In this document: one piece after another, positions 16,639 through 24,477 of the stretch
Numbering within the stretch: the first letter of the stretch is position 1
How the letters are laid out: every line of letters begins with the position of its first letter
Source: Agromyces soli
GTDB taxonomy: Bacteria; Actinomycetota; Actinomycetes; Actinomycetales; Microbacteriaceae
NCBI RefSeq assembly: GCF_022811605.1
Contig: NZ_CP094533.1
Coordinates: 1,116,001-1,180,000, forward strand
DNA length: 64,000 nucleotides
Direction: 5' to 3'
Notes under the pieces: model-generated
What the model saw: the letters and a program-made list of their open reading frames with translations, nothing else
Told to the model about the DNA's origin: nothing
The model's database searches: none
Program-made: the position numbers and the translations under genes

Positions 16639-18087
16639 TCAGTCGCGCGGAGCGGGCGGTGCGGTCCGCGTCGACTTCACCGGGATGAGCAGCGCGAGCC
16701 CGACGGCGATCACGAGGACGATGCCGAGGATGCCGAAGTACGCCCGGTTGCCGCTGAGGGTGACGAAGATCGCGAAGGCGGTCGGGGCGAGGAAGCTCAC
16801 CGCACGGCCCGTCGTCGCGTAGAGGCCGAACACCTCGCCCTCGCGACCGGCCGGGATGAGCCTCGCCAGGAAGGTGCGGCTCGCCGACTGGGCCGGGCCG
16901 ACGAAGAGGCAGAGCGCGAGGCCCGCGGTCCAGAACACGAGCTGACCGCCGTCGTGCAGGAAGAACACGATGAGCCCGCTCACGACGAGCCCGATGAGGG
17001 CGACGACGATGACTGGCTTCGCGCCGAGCCGGTCGTCGAGCGCGCCGACCGCGATGGTCGAGATGCCCGCGACGACGTTCGCCGCGATGGCGAAGACGAT
17101 GACCTCCCCCGCCGAGAAGCCGAACACCGACGCCGCGAGGACCCCGCCGAAGGTGAACACCCCCGCGAGTCCGTCGCGGAACACGGCGCTCGCGAGCAGG
17201 AACCACACCGTGTTGCGGTCCTCCTTCCAGAGCTTCGCGACGTCGCCGCCGAGGCGCTTGTACGAGGCGAAGAAGCCCACTCGCTCGCGCCGCACGGCAG
17301 GTCCGCGGTACTCGGGCACGGCGAAGAGCACGGGGAGGGCGAAGAGGCCGAACCACAGGGCCGAGACGAGCATCGACACCCGCACGGCGAGGCCGTCGTC
17401 GCCGGTCACGCCGAACCAGCCCACCTCGGGCTGGATGAAGCCGAAGTAGACGATGAGCAGCAGCACGATGCCGCCGACGTAGCCCATGCCCCAGCCGAAG
17501 CCCGAGACCTTGCCGATCGACCGCGGCGTCGAGACCTGCACGAGCATGGCGTTGTAGTTCACGCTCGCGAACTCGAAGAACACGTTGCCCGCCGCGACGA
17601 GGAAGAGCCCGAGCAGCAGGTACTCGGGCGCCGGCAGCACGAAGAACATCGCGAGCGTGCACGCGACGACGAGGAAGGTGTTCACCGCGAGCCAGAGCTT
17701 GCGCCGCCCGCTCGTGTCGGAGCGCTGCCCGGTGATCGGTGCGAGCAGCGCGATCAGCAGGCCCGCGCCGGCGAGCGCCCAGCCGAGCTGCGCCTCGACC
17801 GTGCCGTTCGGGCCGAAGGACTCGCTCGTGAGGTAGACCGTGAAGACGAAGGTCGTCACCACGGCGTTGAACGCCGCCGAGCCCCAGTCCCAGAGGCCCC
17901 AGGCCAGGATGCGGCCGCGCCTGGCCCCGGCCTCCGTGACCGCCTCCACCTGCTCCGTGCCGACGCCGATGGTCGCCGCGGCGCCCTCCGCGCTCGTCAT
18001 CGGGGCGGGCGGGAAGTTGCGGGGGCGCCCGTCGGCGGGAGTGCCGCCGCTCGGCTCGCCGCCCTGCGGTGCGGTGGGGTCGGTCAT
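16639..18087 (-). CDS. MFS transporter, UMF1 (Atg22-like) family
   Basis: A 482-residue membrane protein with about 12 predicted helices after a soluble, Pro/Ala-rich N-terminus of about 55 residues. WGLWDWGSAAFNAVVTTFVF at the first helix and APITGQRSDTSGRRKLWLAV at the loop 2-3 motif are typical of the UMF1 permease family. GPAQSASRTFLARLIPAGREGE in the second half is another family mark. The substrate is not known for the family in bacteria. It is convergent with marR (48-nt gap) and is followed at its start side by the RIO kinase gene in the same orientation. Confidence 0.9.
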   Translation of the reverse strand: MTDPTAPQGGEPSGGTPADGRPRNFPPAPMTSAEGAAATIGVGTEQVEAVTEAGARRGRILAWGLWDWGSAAFNAVVTTFVFTVYLTSESFGPNGTVEAQLGWALAGAGLLIALLAPITGQRSDTSGRRKLWLAVNTFLVVACTLAMFFVLPAPEYLLLGLFLVAAGNVFFEFASVNYNAMLVQVSTPRSIGKVSGFGWGMGYVGGIVLLLIVYFGFIQPEVGWFGVTGDDGLAVRVSMLVSALWFGLFALPVLFAVPEYRGPAVRRERVGFFASYKRLGGDVAKLWKEDRNTVWFLLASAVFRDGLAGVFTFGGVLAASVFGFSAGEVIVFAIAANVVAGISTIAVGALDDRLGAKPVIVVALIGLVVSGLIVFFLHDGGQLVFWTAGLALCLFVGPAQSASRTFLARLIPAGREGEVFGLYATTGRAVSFLAPTAFAIFVTLSGNRAYFGILGIVLVIAVGLALLIPVKSTRTAPPAPRD

Positions 18088-18211
18088 GGCGGCAGTCTCC
18101 CGAGGTCCGGTGAACGGGTGGTGACGGCGCTCGTCCGGGGATCGGCGTCGATCGTCTGCACTGTATCGCGGGGCGTGCGATCCACGTGGTTCCGCGGATG
18201 CCTGTCGCCGG

Positions 18212-19084
18212 CTACCAGTGCAGCACCCCCACCAGCTCGCCGAACAGCTCGTCCGCGTCGCACTCGAGCCGGCGCCGGGTGAACCACTCGCAGAGGTTCA
18301 CGCAGTCGCGGTGCAGCAGCTCGAGTCCCGCGGGGTTCGCGATGACGTCGACGACCTGGGGCAGGTCGATGACGACCACGCGGCCGTGGTGCACGAGCAC
18401 GTTGTAGGGGGAGAGGTCGCCGTGCGCGAGTCCGGCCCCGGCGAGCACGTGCATGAATTCGACGAGCTGGTGGAACAGCTCCCGCAGCTCGGCCGGCTCC
18501 GCCCGCACCTGGGCGAGCCGCGGCGCCGCGACCCGGTCGTCGCCGATGAACTCCATCAGCACCTCGGTCTCCTGCACCTGCACGGGGTACGGCACGGCCG
18601 CCCCGAGCCGGGTCAACTCGCTGAGCGCCTGGAACTCGGTGCTCGCCCATTGCACCCGCGCCACCTCGCGGCCGAAGGTGGAGCGCTTGTCGATGGCGCG
18701 CTGGTCGCGGCTGCGGCGGGTCCCGCGGCCGTCGGTGTAGATGGACGAGCGGTGGAAGTCGCTGCGCTCGAAGCCGCGATACCGCTTCGCGGCGAGCACG
18801 ACGTGCTCGCCGACGGTGCCGGGCCGGGCGCCGGGCACGGCGCGTTCGAGCAGGAACAGGTCGGCCTCCTTGCCGCTCTTCACGACGCCGAGCTCGGTGT
18901 CGATCGCGCCGGCGGAGGTCACGAGCCAGTCGGGTCGCGGCTCGGGGCCGCGTTCGGTGGGGATGGTGGCGGGCCAGGTCGACCAGCGCTGACCGTCGCC
19001 GGGTTCGGCGGCGGAGAAGAAGAGACCGGATGCCGCGTCGAGCGGCGCGCCGATGGAGTCGTCGAGAGACGAGAGGAAGTTCAC
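18212..19084 (-). CDS. RIO-type serine protein kinase
   Basis: A 290-residue RIO1-like kinase. The nucleotide loop is VVKSGKEADLFLLE, the ATP lysine is in VVLAAKRYRG, the catalytic loop is HGDLSPYNVLV and the metal-binding loop is VVVIDLPQVVD. DKRSTFGREVARVQWASTEF matches the family's middle segment. Bacterial RIO kinases are thought to phosphorylate unidentified cytosolic proteins. The start is GTG with only a weak GAAAG upstream. A 20-codon open frame with a good ribosome-binding site lies 44 nt upstream, so expression could be coupled to it. Confidence 0.92.
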   Translation of the reverse strand: MNFLSSLDDSIGAPLDAASGLFFSAAEPGDGQRWSTWPATIPTERGPEPRPDWLVTSAGAIDTELGVVKSGKEADLFLLERAVPGARPGTVGEHVVLAAKRYRGFERSDFHRSSIYTDGRGTRRSRDQRAIDKRSTFGREVARVQWASTEFQALSELTRLGAAVPYPVQVQETEVLMEFIGDDRVAAPRLAQVRAEPAELRELFHQLVEFMHVLAGAGLAHGDLSPYNVLVHHGRVVVIDLPQVVDVIANPAGLELLHRDCVNLCEWFTRRRLECDADELFGELVGVLHW

Positions 19085-19128
19085 GATGGTGGCTTTCGGA
19101 TCGTGAGGCCACCGGTGCCGCGACGGGC

Positions 19129-19191
19129 TTAGGAGGCGGCGGCCTCGAGGAGGGTGTCTGCTGAACGCGCGACGAAGGCGTCGGTCATCAT
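19129..19191 (-). CDS. Possible 20-codon small ORF upstream of the RIO kinase
   Basis: A small open frame encoding MMTDAFVARSADTLLEAAAS, with GAGAGGAG 4 nt before the first ATG, ends 44 nt before the kinase GTG. The good ribosome-binding site argues for translation. It could be a leader peptide, a small protein or chance. The rest of 19085-19427 is AT-richer and holds the promoter of the small membrane protein. Confidence 0.4.
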   Translation of the reverse strand: MMTDAFVARSADTLLEAAAS

Positions 19192-19427
19192 TCGCTCCTC
19201 TCTCTCGATCCTGCGGGCCGTCGATGCGGCCGGACTCGGCCGCTCAGGCGACCGAACACGCAGCTTACGCCCGCTCGCCCGCCATGTCCATGCCCCGTTC
19301 CGGACGGAACGGGGGTCATTTGTCTACTTAAGTCGGCGAAATCGTTGCCGCGCCGCCGTTTCCCCCGATACGCTCTCGGGTGCGCTCCGCGGGAGCGCGT
19401 GATCCCTACCCCAGAGAGGCACCCCTC

Positions 19428-19700
19428 ATGAGCAACACTCCCGCTCAGCCGCCGGCCGACTACCCCGGCAAGACCCTCGGCATCGTCGGTCTCGTGCTCG
19501 CCATCATCACGCCGCTGATCGGTCTGATCATCAGCGCGGTGGCGCAGTCGCAGTCGAAGAAGGCGGGCTACCCGAACGGCCTCGCCAAGGCGGGCGTCAT
19601 CGTCGGCGCGATCCTCACCGCGCTCGGCGTCATCTTCTTCATCATCTACATCGTCATCATCGTGGCGGCCGTCAACTCCGGCAGCGTCTCGAGCTACTGA
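19428..19700 (+). CDS. Small membrane protein, DUF4190-like
   Basis: A 90-residue protein with a Pro-rich cytoplasmic start (PAQPPADYPGKTLGIVG) and two transmembrane helices (about residues 18-38 and 52-80) separated by SQSKKAGYPNGLAKAG. This layout matches the DUF4190 group of actinobacterial small membrane proteins, whose role is unknown. GAGAGG 8 nt upstream supports the ATG. It stands alone between divergent RIO-kinase and convergent TSUP genes. Confidence 0.82.
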   Translation: MSNTPAQPPADYPGKTLGIVGLVLAIITPLIGLIISAVAQSQSKKAGYPNGLAKAGVIVGAILTALGVIFFIIYIVIIVAAVNSGSVSSY

Positions 19701-19709
19701 TCGACACCA

Positions 19710-19744
19710 CGAAGGGGGCCCGCCGGCATGGCGGGCCCCCTTCG
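19710..19744. terminator. Strong bidirectional terminator
   Basis: Perfect 15-bp arms (CGAAGGGGGCCCGCC) around GGCAT, 10 nt past the small membrane protein and 28 nt past the convergent TSUP gene. Confidence 0.85.
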
Positions 19745-19771
19745 TCATCCCCGGCGGTGCCGGGCGAGCGG

Positions 19772-20557
19772 TCAGGCCGCGGCGCGCCGGGCCTTCAAGT
19801 GCTTCTGGACGAGCTGCCACGCGGCGAAGGCGAGCAGCACCGAGAACGCGACGTTCGAGACGAACGGGGTGATGGCCTGCGCCGTCCACGTGCCGAGCGG
19901 CGAGGCGACGCACGCCGTGACGCCGATGATCGCGGCCATCCGCAGGTCGACGTTGCGACGGCGGGCGTTGCCGATCGTGCCGGAGATCGAGCCGGGCACC
20001 ATCATCGCGAGCGAGGTGCCCTTGGCGACGAGGTCGCTGGCGCCGAAGAAGAACATCAGCACGGGCACGACCACGATGCCGCCGCCCACGCCCATGAGGC
20101 CCGACAGGATGCCGGTCAGTACGCCGAGCGCGACGAGCGCGGCACCGAGCCAGACGTTGAGCTCGATCTCGGCGTCGCGTTGCGGCACGACGAGCCAGAG
20201 GCTCACCGCGACGATCGCGAGGAAGCCCAGGAAGCCCCAGAACAGCGCCGCGCGCGGCAGCCTGGCGAGCAGGTAGGTGCCGAGCTGCGCGCCCGCGATC
20301 ATGCCGACCGCGATGAGTGCCGCGGCGATCCAGTCGACGTGGCCGGTGAGCCCGTAGGTCACGGTGCCGACGATCGCCGTGGGCAGGATCGCGGCCGTGG
20401 AGGTGCCTGCGGCGATGCGCTGGTCGACGCCGAACAGCATCAGCGTGGGCACCAGCACGATGCCGCCGCCGACGCCGAAGAGGCCGGAGAAGTAGCCCAT
20501 CATGACGCCGAGCAGGATGAGGATCCAGATCGACAGGCGGGTGCGCTCCTGCATCAT
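19772..20557 (-). CDS. TSUP (TauE/SafE) family membrane exporter
   Basis: A 261-residue protein with eight predicted helices in two homologous halves. Each half carries the family glycine motif (YFSGLFGVGGGIVLVPTLML and LSGLMGVGGGIVVVPVLMFF). TSUP proteins move sulfite, sulfoacetate, thiosulfate or related anions. The start ATGATG overlaps the stop of the gamma-glutamyltransferase-like gene (ATGA), so the two are translationally coupled. This link to a possible glutathione-degrading enzyme hints at export of a sulfur product, which is inference. Confidence 0.93.
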   Translation of the reverse strand: MMQERTRLSIWILILLGVMMGYFSGLFGVGGGIVLVPTLMLFGVDQRIAAGTSTAAILPTAIVGTVTYGLTGHVDWIAAALIAVGMIAGAQLGTYLLARLPRAALFWGFLGFLAIVAVSLWLVVPQRDAEIELNVWLGAALVALGVLTGILSGLMGVGGGIVVVPVLMFFFGASDLVAKGTSLAMMVPGSISGTIGNARRRNVDLRMAAIIGVTACVASPLGTWTAQAITPFVSNVAFSVLLAFAAWQLVQKHLKARRAAA

Positions 20558-22134
20558 CGGGCGGCCTCCTCGAGCAGTTCGGCGGCGGCCTCGACGACGA
20601 TCGCCGAGCCGTCCGAGCGAGGATCGCTCGCGGCGTCGTAGCCGCCGTCGACGACGCGGATGAGGTTCGAGTGCCCGAGGTTCTCGTCGCGCGGCGGCAC
20701 GAGCCTGGGCTTCAGCCCGCTCGCGTGCAGCGAGGTGAGCGTCGCCTCCGGCACATCCCGTTCGATCGTGATCGTGGCCTCGACGTCGCCGGCGTCCTGC
20801 ACGCCGACGACCCAGCGCGGCGAGCTCGTCGCCTCGAGTGCGGAGGCGCCGGCGAGGGTGCGCAGCAGCAGGTGCGCGTGGATCTGCGGCTGCGCCTGGC
20901 CGCCCATCGTGGCCTGCGCCTGCAGCAGCTCGCCGCCGCGCAGCACGAGCACGGGCATGAGGGTGTGCGGCGGGCGGAGACCCGGTCCGAAGGCGGCGGG
21001 GTGGCCGGGGTCGAGCGAGAACGAGGTGCCCCGGTTCTGGAACAGCACGCCCGTGCTCGGCTCCAGTACGCAGGCGCCGAACGCCCAGTAGACCGACTGC
21101 ACGAGCGACACGGCCCAGCCGTCGGCGCTCACCGCGGTGAGGCCCACGGTGTCGCCGGTGGCCGGGAGGTCGGCGCGGAGCTCCTCGAGCGGCGGGACGT
21201 CGGCGGCGACGAGCCCGGCGGCGTCGATGGTGGCGACGTCGGGGTCGGACAGCCAGGCGCCGCGGACGCGGTTGTTGTCGTGGAACACGGCCGCGAGCGC
21301 CCCGGCCTTCGCGCCGAGGGCGTCGACGGGCGTGCCGAGCAGGCCGTTCGCGAGCGCCCGGACGGTGCGCAGCAGCGAGAAGCCCTGCGTGTTCGGCGAG
21401 GCGGTGACGACCTCGAGCTCGTCGAGGGTCTCTGAGATCGGCGCTTCGACGATGACGCGGGCGGCCGCGGCGTCGGCCGCCGTGATGCGGCTGCCGAGGG
21501 CGGCGAGGCCGTCGATCCAGCGGGCCGCGGTCTCGCCGGTGTAGAACTCGTCGGGGCCGTGCTCGGCGATGCGGTCGAGGGTGTCGGCGAGCGCGGGCTG
21601 CACCAGCGGCTCGCCCTCGTCGAGGGCGCGGCCGCCGGGCAGGAAGAGCGCGCGGCATCCGGCGTCCGCCTCGAGGGCGGTGCGCTCGTCGCGGATGGCG
21701 CGGGCGACGGAGGTCGCGGTGGGCACGCCCTCACGGGCGTAGCGGCGGGCGGCCTCGAGGCGATCGGCCCAGGGCAGACGGCCGCCGATCGCGGCGAGCG
21801 CCTCCCAGCCGCGGATGCCGCCGGGCACCGTGACGGTGTCGACGCCGCGGGACGGCAGGCCGCCGTCGTGCCGGGTGCGGAGCGCGTCGAGCGTTTCGCC
21901 CGCGGCGGAGCGGCCGGTCGCGTTCACGAAGCTGATCTCACCCTCGGGGCTGCGGACGAGCGCGACGAGGTCGCCGCCGAGGGCGACGTTGTTCGGGTAG
22001 ACGACGCAGAGGGCCGCGGCGGCGGCGATGGCGGCGTCGACGGCGGTGCCGCCGGCTCGGAGCGCGGCCGCGCCGGCCTCGGTGGCGAGGTAGTGCGAGC
22101 TCGCGACGGCGCCGAGAGGTGAGCTGGTGGTCAT
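20554..22134 (-). CDS. Gamma-glutamyltransferase-family enzyme (cytoplasmic)
   Basis: A 526-residue Ntn-hydrolase precursor. The start region SHYLATEAGAAALRAGGTAVDAAIA is the conserved GGT N-terminus, and VPGGIRGWEAL is typical. The catalytic threonine of the small subunit should be in GDTVGLTAVSADGWAVSLVQ, followed by FGACVLEPSTGVLFQNRG. There is no signal peptide, unlike periplasmic or secreted GGTs, so it acts on substrates after import. Its promoter has a perfect TTGACA and a GntR operator immediately downstream. Coupled to the TSUP gene and opposite a peptidase plus dipeptide importer, it probably cleaves imported gamma-glutamyl compounds, perhaps glutathione. Other acylase-like activities of the family are possible. 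Confidence 0.9.
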   Translation of the reverse strand: MTTSSPLGAVASSHYLATEAGAAALRAGGTAVDAAIAAAAALCVVYPNNVALGGDLVALVRSPEGEISFVNATGRSAAGETLDALRTRHDGGLPSRGVDTVTVPGGIRGWEALAAIGGRLPWADRLEAARRYAREGVPTATSVARAIRDERTALEADAGCRALFLPGGRALDEGEPLVQPALADTLDRIAEHGPDEFYTGETAARWIDGLAALGSRITAADAAAARVIVEAPISETLDELEVVTASPNTQGFSLLRTVRALANGLLGTPVDALGAKAGALAAVFHDNNRVRGAWLSDPDVATIDAAGLVAADVPPLEELRADLPATGDTVGLTAVSADGWAVSLVQSVYWAFGACVLEPSTGVLFQNRGTSFSLDPGHPAAFGPGLRPPHTLMPVLVLRGGELLQAQATMGGQAQPQIHAHLLLRTLAGASALEATSSPRWVVGVQDAGDVEATITIERDVPEATLTSLHASGLKPRLVPPRDENLGHSNLIRVVDGGYDAASDPRSDGSAIVVEAAAELLEEAAR

Positions 22135-22212
22135 GGGCGGGGCCTTCTCGTTGCAGACGATCGCGACGCGTCGATCCGCACGGCGGATGCGTCGGTGCTG
22201 ACAGCGTGGCAC

Positions 22213-22232
22213 TTGGTCCTACCAACTGTCAA
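22213..22232 (-). promoter_or_regulatory. GntR operator and -35 box of the GGT/TSUP promoter
   Basis: On the minus strand a consensus TTGACA (22227-22232) is followed at once by TTGGT-N3-ACCAA (22213-22225). A repressor here would sit between -35 and -10. The site resembles 23164-23176 at 10 of 13 bases. Confidence 0.6.
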
Positions 22233-22306
22233 ACTTCCCGCCGGTCGCCCTTCAGCCGGTGCTGCCGCCACTGCATGCCGCGGTGCGGTCGGCCGGATGT
22301 CTCGGT

Positions 22307-23041
22307 TCAGGCGGTGCCGTCGCCCGCCGCGAGCGCGGCCGCGGCGTGCTCGATCTGCTCGCGCACGGCGCCGATGTGCAGCGCGGCCTCGTGCTGCGCG
22401 ACCTCGGGCTCGCCCGAGGCGATCGCCGCGAGGATGCGCCGGTGGGCGGCGGTCGAGGTGTCGCGGCGCTCCTGCGTCTGCAGCGCGGTCGAGCGGCTCG
22501 GTGCGATGAGGTTCGCGATCTGCTCGTTCAGCATCGCGAGCAGCGGGTTGTGCGTGTACTGGGCGATCGCCTGATGGAAGGCCCGGTCGAGCTCGGCGTA
22601 GTGCTCCTTCGACTCGGGAGACGCCATCTCGTCGACGAGCTGCTCGAGCTGCACGAGGTCGCGCGGGGTCGCGCGCTGCGAGGCGAGCGCGGCGATGGGC
22701 GGCTCGATGATCGAGCGGAGCTCGAGGATGTGCGCGATCTCCCCGCCCGTCGAACCGAGCACCTCGGCGAGGGCCGCGCCCGAGGCATCCCGCGCGTCGG
22801 CCGGTGAGAGCACGACCGTTCCGCGACCGGGCTTGCGGTCGATGAGGCCGCGACGCTCGAGCTCGTGCAGCGCCTGCCGGAGCGAGACGCGCGAGACGCC
22901 GAGGCGCTCGGTGAGCTCGAGCTCGGGCGGGAGCTTCTCGCCGGGCTGCAGCGTGCCGTCGAGGATGAGTCGCTCCAGCCGGATCGAAAGCCGATCCGGC
23001 ACCGACAGCGTGCGACCCTGCTCGATCTCAGTCCAGTCCAT
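22307..23041 (-). CDS. GntR-family regulator, FadR/FCD type
   Basis: A 244-residue protein. The N-terminal winged helix has LQPGEKLPPELELTERLGVS and VSLRQALHELERRGLIDRKP. The C-terminal all-helical FCD domain has the metal-ligand pattern DRAFHQAI, AAHRRILAA and HEAALHIG, so it probably binds a carboxylate with a metal. It lies between the GGT-TSUP genes and the divergent peptidase-importer operon. Similar TNGTNNTACNA-like sites in both promoters suggest it represses both arms. Confidence 0.92.
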   Translation of the reverse strand: MDWTEIEQGRTLSVPDRLSIRLERLILDGTLQPGEKLPPELELTERLGVSRVSLRQALHELERRGLIDRKPGRGTVVLSPADARDASGAALAEVLGSTGGEIAHILELRSIIEPPIAALASQRATPRDLVQLEQLVDEMASPESKEHYAELDRAFHQAIAQYTHNPLLAMLNEQIANLIAPSRSTALQTQERRDTSTAAHRRILAAIASGEPEVAQHEAALHIGAVREQIEHAAAALAAGDGTA

Positions 23042-23127
23042 GCGGTTCCCTTCCGAGTCGATTGAATCAGCTCGACTGCCCGTGCGGGGGATTCCGGACG
23101 GTCCGTCCTGCCCAGCAAGCTCGGGCG

Positions 23128-23176
23128 TTGACGCCGGAGTCGTCCGCCGGTACTCTCCGACTAATCGTCCTACAAA
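23128..23176 (+). promoter_or_regulatory. Promoter and GntR operator of the peptidase/dipeptide-importer operon
   Basis: TTGACG (23128-23133) and TACTCT (23151-23156) are 17 bp apart. The operator-like ATCGTCCTACAAA (23164-23176) covers the expected transcription start, where a bound repressor would block initiation. Confidence 0.6.
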
Positions 23177-23217
23177 CTAACCAGTAGTCAAGTGGTGAAT
23201 CAACGAAGGAGTTGTCA

Positions 23218-24396
23218 GTGTCCGTCGAGCTGCAGATCACCCCGAGCGAGTACGCCGCCCGAGTCGAGCACGTTCGCCGGCTGATGGCCGAGTCCGAGCT
23301 CGACGCGATCGTCGTCTGGGGTCGCGGTGGCGGCACCATCGAGCGCTACGGCAACGTGCTCTACCTCTGCGGCCACTACGCCGTCTTCCCCACCATCCGC
23401 GACGTGCCCGGCGTCTGGAGCGACCGAGGCTACGCGGCCGTCGTCGTCACCGCCGACGAGCTCGTGCTCTGCTCGGAGGACGTCGACGCCGAGCCGATCG
23501 GCGCCACCCGCCACCTCGCCCTCGACGGCCGCACCGGCGGCAGCCTCGGCGAGCTCGTCGGCGAGGCGCTGCGCGGCGGCACCGGCCTGCGCATCGGCGT
23601 CGTCGGCAGCGACACGATGACCGCCAAGCAGCTCGCCGCCGTCGACCACGCCACCGAGGGCCTGCGCCGCGGCGCGCTCGTGCTCGCCGACGACCTCGTC
23701 GAGACGGTGCGCTCCATCAAGTCCGACACCGAGATCGCGCTGCTCAGCCGCGCCGGCGAGATCGGCAACCTGGCGCTCACCGCGGGCGCCGAGTTCCTCG
23801 TGCCCGGTGCGCGAGAGACTGACGCGGTCGCCGCGATGGTCGCCGAGCTCACCCGCAACGAGGCCGTCATGGCGAACGCCTTCGTCTACACCTTCGGCGC
23901 GGAGGCGCCCGGCATCCCCGCGCCGCCCACCTACTCCAACCGGGTGCTGCAGGCCGGCGACCTCTTCACCGTCGACCTCACCGGCGCCTACCGCGGCTAC
24001 TTCTTCGACTTCGCCCGCAGCCGCGTCGTCGGCGCCGAGCCGACCGCGGCGCAGGAGGCGGCCTACCGCCTCGCCCGCACGTCCATCGACGCCGCCGCCG
24101 ACGCGGCCAAGCCCGGCGCGACCGTCGGCGACCTCGCCCGCGCGGCCGACGAGCTGCTCGCCGAAGGCGGCTACGACTTCGAGCACGCCGAGTTCCAGGC
24201 CGGCGGCCACGGTCTCGGGCTCGGCTTCGAGGCCCCGTGGATCCGCCCCGAGAACGACCGGCCCATCGAGGTCGGCATGACCCTCGCCCTCGAGCGCTTC
24301 GTCGTGATGGGCGGCACCGCCGCCACCTTCGAGCGCAACGTGGTCATCACCGCCGACGGCGCGGTCGACCTCGCCCCCGTCCTCGACCTCTGGTAG
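23218..24396 (+). CDS. M24-family metallopeptidase (Xaa-Pro dipeptidase/creatinase-like)
   Basis: A 392-residue enzyme with a creatinase-type N-domain and a pita-bread catalytic domain. All five metal ligands are present: the two Asp in VDLTGAYRGYFFDFAR, His in GGHGLGLGFEAPW, Glu in LALERFVV and Glu in FERNVVI. Xaa-Pro dipeptidase or a related C-N hydrolase activity is expected in the cytoplasm. GAAGGAG 6 nt before GTG 23218 fixes the start over TTG 23212. It leads an operon with a dipeptide-type ABC importer, so it should hydrolyse the imported substrate. Confidence 0.92.
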   Translation: MSVELQITPSEYAARVEHVRRLMAESELDAIVVWGRGGGTIERYGNVLYLCGHYAVFPTIRDVPGVWSDRGYAAVVVTADELVLCSEDVDAEPIGATRHLALDGRTGGSLGELVGEALRGGTGLRIGVVGSDTMTAKQLAAVDHATEGLRRGALVLADDLVETVRSIKSDTEIALLSRAGEIGNLALTAGAEFLVPGARETDAVAAMVAELTRNEAVMANAFVYTFGAEAPGIPAPPTYSNRVLQAGDLFTVDLTGAYRGYFFDFARSRVVGAEPTAAQEAAYRLARTSIDAAADAAKPGATVGDLARAADELLAEGGYDFEHAEFQAGGHGLGLGFEAPWIRPENDRPIEVGMTLALERFVVMGGTAATFERNVVITADGAVDLAPVLDLW

Positions 24397-24477
24397 GTCG
24401 TCGACTCCCCCGCACGCAGCCCCACCAGCAGCACCGCACCAGCAGCACCACTCCCGCACCCCCGAAGGAGTCCTGAC

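Noticed and set aside
19910..20900. Plus-strand open frames rich in His/Asp/Arg over the TSUP-GGT genes
   Set aside because: They mirror the reverse complement of strong minus-strand genes and have no initiation signals.
24397..24477. CAGCAGCACC direct repeats before the dipeptide-binding protein
   Set aside because: Two short copies in a GC-rich spacer with no symmetry or regulator link. They could easily be chance.
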